This document shows, piece by piece, positions 26,209-33,919 of a stretch of DNA of 64,000 nucleotides (the first letter of the stretch is position 1; every line of letters starts with the position of its first letter). This stretch comes from Tildeniella nuda ZEHNDER 1965/U140 (GTDB lineage Bacteria; Cyanobacteriota; Cyanobacteriia; Leptolyngbyales; Leptolyngbyaceae). The notes beneath the pieces are model-generated. The model made no database searches. It worked only from the letters and a program-made list of their open reading frames with translations, and was not told the origin of the DNA. Position numbers and translations under genes: made by a program. Where the stretch lies: contig JAHHIG010000002.1 in the NCBI GenBank assembly GCA_019358895.1, positions 248,001 through 312,000 on the forward strand. Direction: 5' to 3'.

Positions 26209-26955
26209 ATGACATTGAATCGTCGCCACTTTTTGGGTTTATTGGGTGCAGGGACAGGTGCGATCGCGACCAGCATCTACGTACCCCAATTAGCCTGGGC
26301 AGCCGAACCAACGACCAAACCCACCGCACAAACGCCTTTTACGCTACCGCCTCTGCCTTACGCCTACAACGCTTTGGAACCGCATATTGACGAACGCACT
26401 ATGCAGTTCCACCACGACAAGCATCACGCTGCTTACGTTAAAGCCCTGAATGGTGCGATCGAGAAGCACCCGGAACTCAAAGGCAAAACGGCTGAGGATC
26501 TCATTCGCAACCTCAGCAGTGTGCCCGAAGACGTTCGCACGATCGTTCGCAACAATGGCGGTGGACACATCAACCACACCATGTACTGGGTCATTATGGG
26601 ACCCAAGGCAGGCGGTGAACCCACGGGAGAACTTGCCACTGCCATTCAAAAAACCTTTGGCAGTTTTGACGAGTTCAAAAAGCAGTTCAATGAAGCAGGC
26701 ACAAAACGCTTTGGTAGCGGTTGGGCATGGCTCGTGCGTACCAAAGAGGGCAAACTCCAAATCACCAGTACGGCTAATCAGGACAACCCGTTGATGGAAG
26801 GGCTGTACCCCATCATGGGTAATGATGTCTGGGAACATGCTTACTATCTTAACTACCAGAATCGCCGCGCTGATTATCTAGAAGCCTGGTGGAATGTCGT
26901 CAATTGGAAAGCGGTGAACGATCGATTCAAATTAGCCACGACAAGCAACGTTTGA
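26209..26955 (+). CDS. sodA: Manganese superoxide dismutase with Tat signal
   Basis: This 248-residue protein has a twin-arginine leader ([12 protein letters not shown], residues 4-15, cleavage near AWAA at 30). The mature SOD has metal ligands H68 (MQFHH), H123 (GGGHINH), D206 and H210 (DVWEHAYY). Manganese-type markers are a glycine before the second histidine ligand (NNGGGH) and Q191-D192 in the QDNP motif, where iron enzymes carry the glutamine at the other position. The enzyme removes superoxide, here probably in the periplasm or thylakoid lumen or tethered to a membrane. The truncated recQ lies upstream and a tRNA gene downstream. Confidence 0.93.
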   Translation: MTLNRRHFLGLLGAGTGAIATSIYVPQLAWAAEPTTKPTAQTPFTLPPLPYAYNALEPHIDERTMQFHHDKHHAAYVKALNGAIEKHPELKGKTAEDLIRNLSSVPEDVRTIVRNNGGGHINHTMYWVIMGPKAGGEPTGELATAIQKTFGSFDEFKKQFNEAGTKRFGSGWAWLVRTKEGKLQITSTANQDNPLMEGLYPIMGNDVWEHAYYLNYQNRRADYLEAWWNVVNWKAVNDRFKLATTSNV

Positions 26956-27086
26956 GGCTGAGGGATGAAGGATGAAAATGGACGATCGCATTTGTAGTGC
27001 AACTCACGCTCTATAATGGCTAATACAGCGTGGCTCGCAACGGCTTACACATCTCCGACTCCTATTTATCTCTCATCCCTTTTTCT

Positions 27087-27158
27087 GCGGGTATAGTTCA
27101 GTGGTAGAACGTCACCTTCCCAAGGTGAATGTCGTCGGTTCGAGTCCGATTACCCGCT
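27087..27158 (+). tRNA. tRNA-Gly (anticodon CCC)
   Basis: A full cloverleaf is visible: acceptor stem GCGGGTA/TACCCGC, D arm with AGTGGTA, anticodon stem TCACC/GGTGA enclosing loop TTCCCAA (anticodon CCC), T arm GTCGG-TTCGAGT-CCGAT and discriminator T. It has no encoded CCA and no intron. It reads GGG glycine codons. It lies alone after sodA and is followed by a short T-rich stretch. Confidence 0.93.
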
Positions 27159-27394
27159 TTTTCCTTACAGCTACCCACAAAATGCTTCCTCCTTGAGATG
27201 CTGCTAGGAAGCCAATTTGCTGAAGCGATTTGTGGAAATCATCGGCACACTGATCTGGCTATGGGATGATTTTGAGTATGGAGTGCTGCTACTGGCATGT
27301 TCAAAAACGTATTTCTGTAGAGAGATTGTGCAATCCGTAGGAGCGTATGTTAAATTGCATAGCTATAACTGTAGCCAGTCAGCTTAATCCATAT

Positions 27395-27580
27395 TTTCGC
27401 TGAAGCCAATGCGGTTTCTGTATTAAATGGAGCGGAGGACCCAAACCTTGGGGCGAACCGTTGAAAGGCTAAAGGCTAAAGGCTTGAACCACTCATCCTT
27501 GATCCTTGATCCTTTCCAGTGGAGGGCATCTCTCAGCCCTAGCCCGTCAGCTAACCCCGTCAGCATTGAGGGAGGACTGA
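27395..27580 (+). promoter_or_regulatory. c-di-AMP riboswitch (ydaO-yuaA type)
   Basis: Conserved blocks of the ydaO-yuaA aptamer are present in order: GCGGAGGACCCAA (27432-27444), GGGGCGAACC (27450-27459), and a 3' part CCCGTCAGCTAACCCCGTCAG (27543-27563) ending in GAGGGAGGAC. Between them lies the hairpin AGGGC...GCCCT. The aptamer ends just before the permease start at 27593, with AAGAG as a possible ribosome site, so it would control the ABC operon. Such riboswitches bind cyclic di-AMP and usually switch genes off. The fold was read by eye from conserved words. Confidence 0.82.
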
Positions 27581-27592
27581 AGAGTAAGCATT

Positions 27593-28531
27593 TTGATCAA
27601 TGCTTCAGACTCGTCAGTGTCTCTTGCTAGTACTGCTCAGTTTTTTGTACCTGCTTTAGACTCTGAGGCGCTGAAGATGGTTTTTCAGATGAATTTGGCA
27701 GCGGTTTTTGCCGCTGTGGCTCAGGCTAGCTGGAAACGAACCAAGCCTGTGCTTGTTCGAGATACAGTCATTCTGCCTGCGCTGGGATTTCTCGGCATTC
27801 TTTTGCTGTGGTGGGGCGTGGCGCTGCTCCGACGCGATCTCATGCCTACTCCGGCTGAAGCACTGGTCAACAACCTGGATTTCATTCTGAACCCGTTTTA
27901 TCAACGTGGTCCGGGAGATTTGGGTCTTGGCTGGCTTTTGCTAGCTAGCTTGCGTCGCGTGCTGCTGGGCTTTCTGTTAGGAGCGATCGTGGCTATTCCG
28001 GTTGGCTTTTTGATTGGGATGTCCCGCCCGGTCATGCTGGCGCTGAACCCGATCGTGCAAATTTTTAAGCCTGTATCACCGTTGGCATGGTTGCCGATCG
28101 CCCTCGCAATCTTCAATCTTGCCGATCCCTCCGCCATTTTTGTGATTTTCATTACGTCTCTATGGCCCACCATTATTAACACTGCCTTAGGTGTGTCCAG
28201 CGTGCCTCAGGATTATCTGGACGTGTCGCGGGTACTGGAAATGCCTCGGTGGCGAAGGGTGATCAAAATTATTCTGCCTGCCAGTTTGCCCTACATTTTT
28301 ACAGGCTTGAGAATCAGTCTGGGCATTGCATGGCTCGTCATTGTTGCTGTAGAAATGCTGACAGGCGGTGTGGGCATTGGCTTTTTTGTATGGGATGAAT
28401 GGAGCCGCCTCAACTTAAGTTCCGTTTTTCTGGCAGTCCTTGTGATTGGCTTAACTGGGTTGTTGTTAGATGCGGCGATTAGCCAACTGCAAGTTTTAGT
28501 CACCCATCGACGATCGACAGCCGTGAGTTAG
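27593..28531 (+). CDS. NitT/TauT-type ABC transporter permease (NrtB-like)
   Basis: This integral membrane protein has about six helices and the EAA-type cytoplasmic loop SRVLEMPRWRRVIKIILPAS, as in NrtB, CmpB, CynB and SsuC permeases. The first 35 residues are not typical of the family, so the true start may be ATG 27677 or 27689. The TTG at 27593 is kept because it follows the riboswitch and an AAGAG. It is the first gene of an operon with a binding protein and an ATPase; most relatives place the binding protein first. The substrate is not settled: nitrate, bicarbonate, cyanate and others all fit. Confidence 0.85.
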   Translation: MINASDSSVSLASTAQFFVPALDSEALKMVFQMNLAAVFAAVAQASWKRTKPVLVRDTVILPALGFLGILLLWWGVALLRRDLMPTPAEALVNNLDFILNPFYQRGPGDLGLGWLLLASLRRVLLGFLLGAIVAIPVGFLIGMSRPVMLALNPIVQIFKPVSPLAWLPIALAIFNLADPSAIFVIFITSLWPTIINTALGVSSVPQDYLDVSRVLEMPRWRRVIKIILPASLPYIFTGLRISLGIAWLVIVAVEMLTGGVGIGFFVWDEWSRLNLSSVFLAVLVIGLTGLLLDAAISQLQVLVTHRRSTAVS

Positions 28532-28563
28532 GGAGTGGCTTCGACGTGAGCGCTCAGCCGAAC

Positions 28564-28737
28564 GGGAGTGGGGAAGCAGAGGAAGCAAGGGGAGCAAGGG
28601 GAGCAAGGGGAGCAGGGGAAATTTTGAGTGGAAGAAGTTGTTGGTTGCAAAGCCCTATGGGTATGCCAGCAAAGTTACGAGCCATGCGATACCCATTTAA
28701 CTTGCCCTTGTGATTCTTGACTCCTGACTTTTGACTC
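28564..28737. repeat. Left arm of inverted repeat flanking the binding-protein gene
   Basis: About 160 bp here match, as reverse complement, the region at 30223-30390 with few differences. The arm starts with GGGAGCAAG-type purine repeats and contains an internal stem TGGGTAT (28658-28664)/ATACCCA (28689-28695). The copy at the other side has CGGGTAT/ATACCCG at the same place, which is a compensatory pair change. Confidence 0.88.
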
Positions 28738-28805
28738 CTACCTCCGATCCCTCATCACCCTATCCTTACAGTCCAAGTCTTTCTTCAAGCCAAATTTTTA
28801 ACGCC

Positions 28806-30221
28806 ATGAATCACTGGACGCGACGAGAATTCGTGTTGGGCATGGGTGCAGCGGCAACGGGCGCAGCGTTGTCTTCTTGTGCTATAAATGCCGATCGCTC
28901 GGCTAAAGGGTTAACAGAAGAAGCCAGAGCCATCAAGCAAGTCATCCGACCAGACGAACTAGAAAAACCAGACCTTACCGTGGGCTATGTGCCCGTGAAT
29001 GACTGTGCACCGTTTGCGATCGCCTGGAAGAAAGGCTTTTTTCGCAAATATGGGCTGAACGTTCGTCTCAATCGTGAAGCCAGTTGGGCAACCTCCCGCG
29101 ACGGCATCATCTTTGGTCGTCTGGATGCCTCCCCAGTGGTGTCAGGTGCGGTTACGAACGCTCGGATTGGAGCCGAAGGGGCGCGTCATGCGCCGCTGTG
29201 TGCCGGGATGACGATTCATCGCCACGGCAACGCGATGACGATGAACAGAGCCATGTGGGACTTTGGGTTGCGCCCCTGGCACGAGTACAACGGGAACCTG
29301 GAAGCATTTGGCAAGCAGTTTCGTAACTTCTTTGAAAGCCAGCCGCTAGAAAAAAGAGTGTGGGCTGTGGTGCTGAGTTCTGCCATCTACGAATACTTTG
29401 TTCGCTACCTGGCAGCCGCTGCTGGTGTAGAGCCAGATAAGGAGTTTCGCATCATCATCATTCCGCCACCGCAAATGGTGACGAATGTACGCATTGGTGC
29501 CATGCAAGGGTATATGGTCGCAGAACCGTGGAATACCCGTGCCATCACTGGCAATGCGAATGTGGGCTTTACCTTTGCCCAGGGTAAGGAAATCTGGCGA
29601 GGGCACCCCGATCGCCTGTTGGGGGTGATGGAATCGTTCATTGACAACCACCCCAAAACCTATCGATCGCTGCTGAAGGCGATGATCGAAGCTTGTCAAT
29701 ATTGCAGCAAACCAGAGAACCGCGAAGAAATCGCCAAACTGATTACGGATCGATCGTTTACTGGAGCCAAACCAAAAACAGGTTCTATAGACAAATTCAC
29801 GCGTCCAGCGATCGTCGGTGAATACAACTATGGTGGCTTTGATGGCAAAGAACGCATCATCAAAGCAGACGACACCACCCTCTTTTTCGATATTCCTGAG
29901 AGCGTTTCTCATGTCCCCAACGAACACTCCACCTTCATGTGGCGATCGCGCAGCCTCTGGCTGATGACCCAGGCAGCACGATGGGGACAAATCGAAGCGT
30001 TTCCCCAAAACGCTGAGGCGTTAGCCGAAAAGGCATGGCGAACCGATATTTATCGTGAAGTCGCCGCTGATTTAGGCATTGCCTGTCCGCAGGATGATTT
30101 TAAGGTCGAACCCCCCGACGTATTTATCGACAAAAAAGGGTTTGATCCCAGCGATCCCATTGGCTACCTCAACAGCTTTGAAATTCGCGCCAATCGTCCC
30201 ACAAGATTTTATATGGGGTAG
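28806..30221 (+). CDS. NrtA/CmpA-family ABC substrate-binding lipoprotein
   Basis: The 471-residue product starts at ATG 28806 with a twin-arginine lipoprotein leader (RREFVLGMGAAATGAALSSC; lipobox LSSC). The mature part shows the NrtA/CmpA fold signatures VGYVPVNDCAPFAIAWKKGF, EASWATSRDGIIFG, IIIIPPPQMVTNVRIGAMQ and YMVAEPWNTRA. The family binds nitrate, nitrite, bicarbonate or cyanate in the periplasm. This one differs enough from classical NrtA that the ligand is open. The frame also runs back to a TTG at 28731, but that lies inside the inverted repeat and gives no signal peptide. The gene is bracketed by two 160-bp inverted repeats. Confidence 0.88.
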   Translation: MNHWTRREFVLGMGAAATGAALSSCAINADRSAKGLTEEARAIKQVIRPDELEKPDLTVGYVPVNDCAPFAIAWKKGFFRKYGLNVRLNREASWATSRDGIIFGRLDASPVVSGAVTNARIGAEGARHAPLCAGMTIHRHGNAMTMNRAMWDFGLRPWHEYNGNLEAFGKQFRNFFESQPLEKRVWAVVLSSAIYEYFVRYLAAAAGVEPDKEFRIIIIPPPQMVTNVRIGAMQGYMVAEPWNTRAITGNANVGFTFAQGKEIWRGHPDRLLGVMESFIDNHPKTYRSLLKAMIEACQYCSKPENREEIAKLITDRSFTGAKPKTGSIDKFTRPAIVGEYNYGGFDGKERIIKADDTTLFFDIPESVSHVPNEHSTFMWRSRSLWLMTQAARWGQIEAFPQNAEALAEKAWRTDIYREVAADLGIACPQDDFKVEPPDVFIDKKGFDPSDPIGYLNSFEIRANRPTRFYMG

Positions 30222-30222
30222 A

Positions 30223-30390
30223 GAGTCAGAAGTCAAGAATCACAAGGGCAAGTGAAACGGGTATCGCATGGCTCGTAACTTTGCTGACATACCCGCAGGG
30301 CTTTGCAACCAACCACTTCTTCAATTCAAATTTTCCCTTGCTCCCCTTGCTTCCTCTGCTTCCTCCGCTTCCCCTGCTCCCCTTGCTTCC
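30223..30390. repeat. Right arm of inverted repeat flanking the binding-protein gene
   Basis: This is the reverse-complement partner of 28564-28737. The core from GAGTCAGAAGTC to the polypyrimidine stretch aligns nearly throughout. It contains the internal stem CGGGTAT (30258-30264)/ATACCCG (30289-30295). Confidence 0.88.
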
Positions 30391-30482
30391 TCTGCTTCCC
30401 CACTCCCCACTCCCTTTGCTTCCCCTGCTTCCCCTGCTCCCCTTGCTTCCTCTGCTTCCCCACTCCCCACTCCCCACTCCCA
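30337..30482 (+). repeat. Polypyrimidine tandem repeat (CTTGCTTCC/CCCCACT units)
   Basis: A 145-bp C/T-rich block is made of repeated CCCCTTGCTTCCTCTGC-type units and CCCCACT heptamers. It lies directly upstream of the ATPase gene. A reading frame through it (from 30303) exists only because the repeat lacks stops. Confidence 0.85.
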
Positions 30483-30506
30483 TCCCTTTTCACCCAAGGA
30501 GCCATC

Positions 30507-31349
30507 ATGACCAAATCGACGTTGTACTCTTCTGATACAAACCCGCATAAGCCTGTTAATTCTGAGTTTCTGGTCATCGAAAACTTAACCAAAGCCTATC
30601 CGACTCCTGATGGCGGTGAATTCGTTGTCTTAAATGACATCAGCTTCACCATGAGAGAAGACGAATTTATTTGCCTCATTGGGCACTCTGGTTGTGGTAA
30701 ATCGACACTGCTAAAAATTGTGGCAGGACTGGAGCGATCGACCTCTGGACTGGTAACGCTGGAAGGAAAAGAAGTTCGCAAGCCAGGGTGCGATCGCATG
30801 ATGGTGTTCCAACAATACTCCCTTCTGCCCTGGCTCACAGTACGAGACAACGTGCGGCTGGCAGTGGATGAAGTGCTTGAAAGTGTCTCCAGGGCGGAAA
30901 AAGCGCAGATTATCAATGAGCATCTGGCAATGGTGAACCTAACAGCCGCCGCGCACAAATACCCCGATGAGATTTCGGGTGGTATGAAACAGCGAGTGGG
31001 CATTGCTCGTGCGTTGGCAATTCGCCCCAAAATGCTGCTGATGGATGAACCGTTTGGCGCACTGGATGCCTTGACTCGCGGCAAACTCCAACGACAGGTG
31101 TTAAAGATCTGGGAGAGTCATCGTCAGGCAGTGCTAATGGTGACTCATGACGTTGATGAAGCCCTTTATATGTCTGACCGGATTGTCATGATGACGAACG
31201 GACCTGCTGCCACAATTGGCGAAATCCTCGAAGTCCCGTTTCCTCGCCCTCGCGATCGCCAACAGCTTCGTGAGTCCCCCGAATATTTCGAGTTACGTAA
31301 CCATGCGCTCAATTTTCTCGATCGCTATTTCACAGTGGACGACGAATAA
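30507..31349 (+). CDS. NitT/TauT-type ABC transporter ATP-binding protein (NrtD-like)
   Basis: This 280-residue ATPase has Walker A GHSGCGKST, Q-loop VFQQYSLLPWLTV, signature ISGGMKQRVGIARA and Walker B LLMDEPFGALD. Its TVRDNVRLAV and VTHDVDEALYMSDRI segments match NrtC/NrtD, CmpC/D and SsuB. ATG 30507 is chosen because AAGGA lies 6 bp before it; the longer frame upstream is repeat sequence. There is no fused binding domain as in NrtC or CmpC, so it would act as a homodimer with the permease and binding protein encoded upstream. Confidence 0.92.
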   Translation: MTKSTLYSSDTNPHKPVNSEFLVIENLTKAYPTPDGGEFVVLNDISFTMREDEFICLIGHSGCGKSTLLKIVAGLERSTSGLVTLEGKEVRKPGCDRMMVFQQYSLLPWLTVRDNVRLAVDEVLESVSRAEKAQIINEHLAMVNLTAAAHKYPDEISGGMKQRVGIARALAIRPKMLLMDEPFGALDALTRGKLQRQVLKIWESHRQAVLMVTHDVDEALYMSDRIVMMTNGPAATIGEILEVPFPRPRDRQQLRESPEYFELRNHALNFLDRYFTVDDE

Positions 31350-31363
31350 AAGGATGGTGATCG

Positions 31364-32407
31364 TCACGATGTCCAGATAGCCTCCAACAACAGTTGAGCA
31401 CCGAAACGGACGGGGTCAGTGCAGGGCAGATTGGTTTCTTGCTGTACCTGGTCGATCGCCTGTTGAGCCTCCTCATCGGATCGATGCGCGGTATTAAGCG
31501 CGATCGCGGCAACTCGTGCAGGAGCAAAGGCTCCTGCTGCGGTCGCAACCGCTTCGTATAAGCTCACCACTTCAGAGAGAGGCGGAATCTGGACATGGGG
31601 CGCATTACGAATGTGCGTTTGTCCCGCTCGATGCACCAGCACTAAATGAGTCGGCTGACTGCCTCGAAGTAAGGGCAATGTTGCAGTTGAAGAAGGATGA
31701 AGTAAGGAACCCTGACCTTCAAGATGCAAAATATCGCGATCGTCACTCGCCTGCATCACCAGTTGTTCCACCGCTCCTGCCGCAAAATCAACCCGAATTG
31801 CATCCAGGGGAACACCGCTGCCAGAAATCATCATGCCAGCTTGTCCAGAGGCGAGGAATTGCGATCGCAGCCCTTGTTTCACAGAAGCGTGGTGAAGCTC
31901 CAAACTGGTAGACATTTTGCCGACGCTCATATCTGTGCCAACCGTGAGTACCCGCAGACAGGAGAGCAGCCGAGCCTGTCCGGTGCCAACCGTTAAGTTC
32001 ATTGGCTCCTGCCGCACATCCCAGATCCACTGTCCCGGTTTGAGTAGCGCTTGAAGCGTTGGATCGCGGTTTAAGGGTGTATGTAAGCCGTTGACGATCG
32101 AGAGTCCAGCCGCGATCGCCTGCTGCACATCGTGATACCAATCTTCAGGCAGAACACCACCCAATAGAGCAATACCAATGACCAGCACATCTGGTTGATA
32201 AGTAAGTGACTCTGCCACCGATGCCACGATCGGCACATCGCGTGGAATACCCGTTAGCTCAGGGATTGATAAACCAGCGGTGGCGCGATCGATGACCGCG
32301 ACAATGTCGGCTTCGCTATACCGCAGCATCGCCAGCCCCGTTTTGCCCTGTGTGCCAAGAACGCTCTCATGCAATAGGATGACAATTCGATCGTCAGGAC
32401 TGATCAT
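31364..32407 (-). CDS. DUF1611 family protein (DgcN-like)
   Basis: From ATG 32407 (MISPDDRIVILLHESVLGTQ) the 347-residue product shows an N-terminal Rossmann-like part (GKTGLAMLRYSEADIVAVID) and a C-terminal P-loop with VLTVGTDMSVGKMSTSLEL. Later motifs are GQAGMMISG and LHLEGQGSLLHP. This is DUF1611, the family of DgcN, reported in D-glutamate catabolism of other bacteria. In cyanobacteria it often occurs beside a dipeptide epimerase, which is not visible here. The frame is open to 32590, but the part before 32407 overlaps the dead toxin gene and matches nothing. The activity here is inferred. Confidence 0.82.
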   Translation of the reverse strand: MISPDDRIVILLHESVLGTQGKTGLAMLRYSEADIVAVIDRATAGLSIPELTGIPRDVPIVASVAESLTYQPDVLVIGIALLGGVLPEDWYHDVQQAIAAGLSIVNGLHTPLNRDPTLQALLKPGQWIWDVRQEPMNLTVGTGQARLLSCLRVLTVGTDMSVGKMSTSLELHHASVKQGLRSQFLASGQAGMMISGSGVPLDAIRVDFAAGAVEQLVMQASDDRDILHLEGQGSLLHPSSTATLPLLRGSQPTHLVLVHRAGQTHIRNAPHVQIPPLSEVVSLYEAVATAAGAFAPARVAAIALNTAHRSDEEAQQAIDQVQQETNLPCTDPVRFGAQLLLEAIWTS

Positions 32408-32550
32408 TGGCTTAGTTGCGTGGCTACAGATAACATCAGCATCCACATCGCGATCATCCAATGCTTCGCTCCAGCGCGTTTGACTGCCACGCTTGCTCCA
32501 GGGATTTCGAGCATTCAACCGACCATCTTGTAGGGTAACAAAACAACATT

Positions 32551-32850
32551 TTAATCGGACTCCTTGAAAAGCGAGGGAAAGTTGCGACAACCGCTCAAAA
32601 CGCGCAGAATTTCAATTCCATCATCCAAAAGCCTATAGAAAATGACATAGCCTTCTAGAGTTATCCCTCTCAGTCCAGGGCGGATAGCAGCATAGCTTTT
32701 GCCACTGTTTGGGAAAACAACAAGGTGTTAACACTTGCGGTCGAAGGAGCGAAAAAATCGTTCACCTGCTTCCAGGCTATGTTCAGCGAAGCAGTCAGCA
32801 ATTTCGTCCAGATCTCGACTGGCGAGACTGTTGATAACGTAGCGGCTCAT
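32551..32850 (-). pseudogene. ParE-type toxin with an in-frame nonsense codon
   Basis: Reading from ATG 32850 gives MSRYVINSLASRDLDEIADC and so on to FDRKC, then TAA at 32730-32728 (codon 41). The same frame resumes HLVVFPNSGKSYAAIRPGLR and ends normally at 32551, 99 codons plus stop. The restored protein has the ParE fold signatures RDLDEIADYFAEH-like, FPNSGKSY, LRPGLRG-like and YVIFYR...GIEILRV. A glutamine (CAA) is the likely original at the stop, so one base change inactivated it. The antitoxin upstream is degenerate as well. Confidence 0.85.
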
Positions 32851-32951
32851 GCCTGCTTTGCTTGCTGGAATCGTTCTAAAACTTGATTGATAAGTGTCTC
32901 GCCATCAATCGGAGGTTCATGAGCTGATACTTCAATGGCTGCATCAATTGA
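32847..32951 (-). pseudogene. Remnant of the ParD-type antitoxin
   Basis: The C-terminal SIDAAIEVSAHEPPIDGET and the following INQVLERFQQAKQA match ParD-like antitoxins, and the stop overlaps the toxin start (ATGA). Upstream of about 32951 the frame no longer resembles an antitoxin N-terminus, so the gene is truncated or frameshifted. Confidence 0.6.
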
Positions 32952-33173
32952 ACAACGGGAACGTCTCCTCAAAGCCCAACAGAGCTTAGAAGCGCAAAAC
33001 TTTTGCTTACCAACAACTACCCAGACATTGAGTTTGGGGTCAGACTTTTTGCGTCTAGCGCAGTCGAATGGTGAATGTACAACGGTGAGCGATCGCAGTC
33101 CATCACTCCATTCATGCCATGCTCCGAAATTGTTTATGGTGAGAAGCAATGGTCGTTAGGACAAGTTACTTCC

Positions 33174-33428
33174 ATGTCAGCCAAAGACATCCAGCAGTTG
33201 GTTCAGTATGTCACCGATAGTCAAGGCGCGCAGATCGGTGTAGTCGTACCGATCGCGCTTTGGGAGCAGATTCTGATGGCTTTGGAGCGGAGGGAAAGCG
33301 GGCTTGATGCGCTCGACGAAGATGAACCCAACGCGCGCATCTTGTCGGATTTAGAGGAGTCCGTGCGATCGTCCCGGGCAGGTAAGGTGTTTCCGATCGC
33401 GCAACTTTGGGATCAAGTTTATGAGTGA
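33174..33428 (+). CDS. Antitoxin of a type II toxin-antitoxin pair
   Basis: From ATG 33174 (MSAKDIQQLVQYVTDSQGAQ) the 84-residue product resembles small antitoxins, with an N-terminal DNA-binding-type part containing VVVPIALWEQILMALE and an acidic tail. The last codons overlap the toxin start by 8 bp, the usual coupling in such pairs. It would bind and neutralise the toxin and repress its own promoter; the family cannot be fixed precisely. The longer frame from 33075 has no family match in its first 33 codons. Confidence 0.8.
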   Translation: MSAKDIQQLVQYVTDSQGAQIGVVVPIALWEQILMALERRESGLDALDEDEPNARILSDLEESVRSSRAGKVFPIAQLWDQVYE

Positions 33429-33768
33429 GTTGGACAAGGTTGAGATTTTATTTTCAGCCCCATTCCTCCGACGCTTAAAGGGATTAGCCAAACGCTATCG
33501 TCACATTCAGCCCGATCTTCAGCCCTTCCTGGCAGCATTGGAATTGGGTGATTTTCAGGGCGATCGCATTGTAGGACTGAATGATGTCGTGCTAAAAGAA
33601 CGAATCCGAAATAGCGATATTCCTACGGGTAAAAGTGGTGAGTATCGGGTGATTTATCAGATTCTGTCTGAGCGATCGGTCTTATTGTTACTTATTTACG
33701 CAAAGTCGGATCAAGCGGATATTGCTCTAGAGGAGATTCGTGAGGCAATTCAGCGGGGAGTGAGTTGA
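33421..33768 (+). CDS. RelE/ParE-superfamily toxin
   Basis: The 115-residue product contains IRNSDIPTGKSGEYRVIYQI and LLLLIYAKSDQADI, the strands and basic residues of RelE-type ribosome-dependent mRNA interferases. Its order behind a small antitoxin with an 8-bp overlap supports a type II pair. It is uninterrupted, in contrast to the dead ParE pair next door. Cleavage of translating mRNA is the expected activity, not shown. Confidence 0.82.
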   Translation: MSELDKVEILFSAPFLRRLKGLAKRYRHIQPDLQPFLAALELGDFQGDRIVGLNDVVLKERIRNSDIPTGKSGEYRVIYQILSERSVLLLLIYAKSDQADIALEEIREAIQRGVS

Positions 33769-33862
33769 AACGCCAACACGATGGCTTTGCCGTTAGCTAA
33801 CCCTTCAATACCTGAGTCAGCGACGCGTTAAGTTTCATCGTGACTATGCTCATTCAAACGCT

Positions 33863-33892
33863 AAAGGGGTGCGACGATCGCCGCACCCCTTT
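33863..33892 (-). terminator. Strong hairpin after rpoC2
   Basis: AAAGGGGTGCG (33863-33873) and CGCACCCCTTT (33882-33892) form a perfect 11-bp stem 27 bp beyond the rpoC2 stop. The T-run after it is weak on the minus strand, so it may act in both directions for rpoC2 and for the toxin gene. Confidence 0.65.
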
Positions 33893-33919
33893 AAGCACCA
33901 GAAGTTCAGCCCTCAGGTT

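Noticed and set aside
28731-28805. TTG start of the binding protein at 28731
   Set aside because: It lies inside the inverted repeat and would bury the Tat lipoprotein signal 25 residues in.
30303-30506. N-terminal extension of the ABC ATPase through a C/F/P-rich repeat
   Set aside because: The frame is open only because the polypyrimidine repeat lacks stops; a ribosome site and family match begin at 30507.
31364-32590. DUF1611 start at 32590
   Set aside because: The first 61 codons overlap the dead toxin gene and do not resemble the family; ATG 32407 fits.
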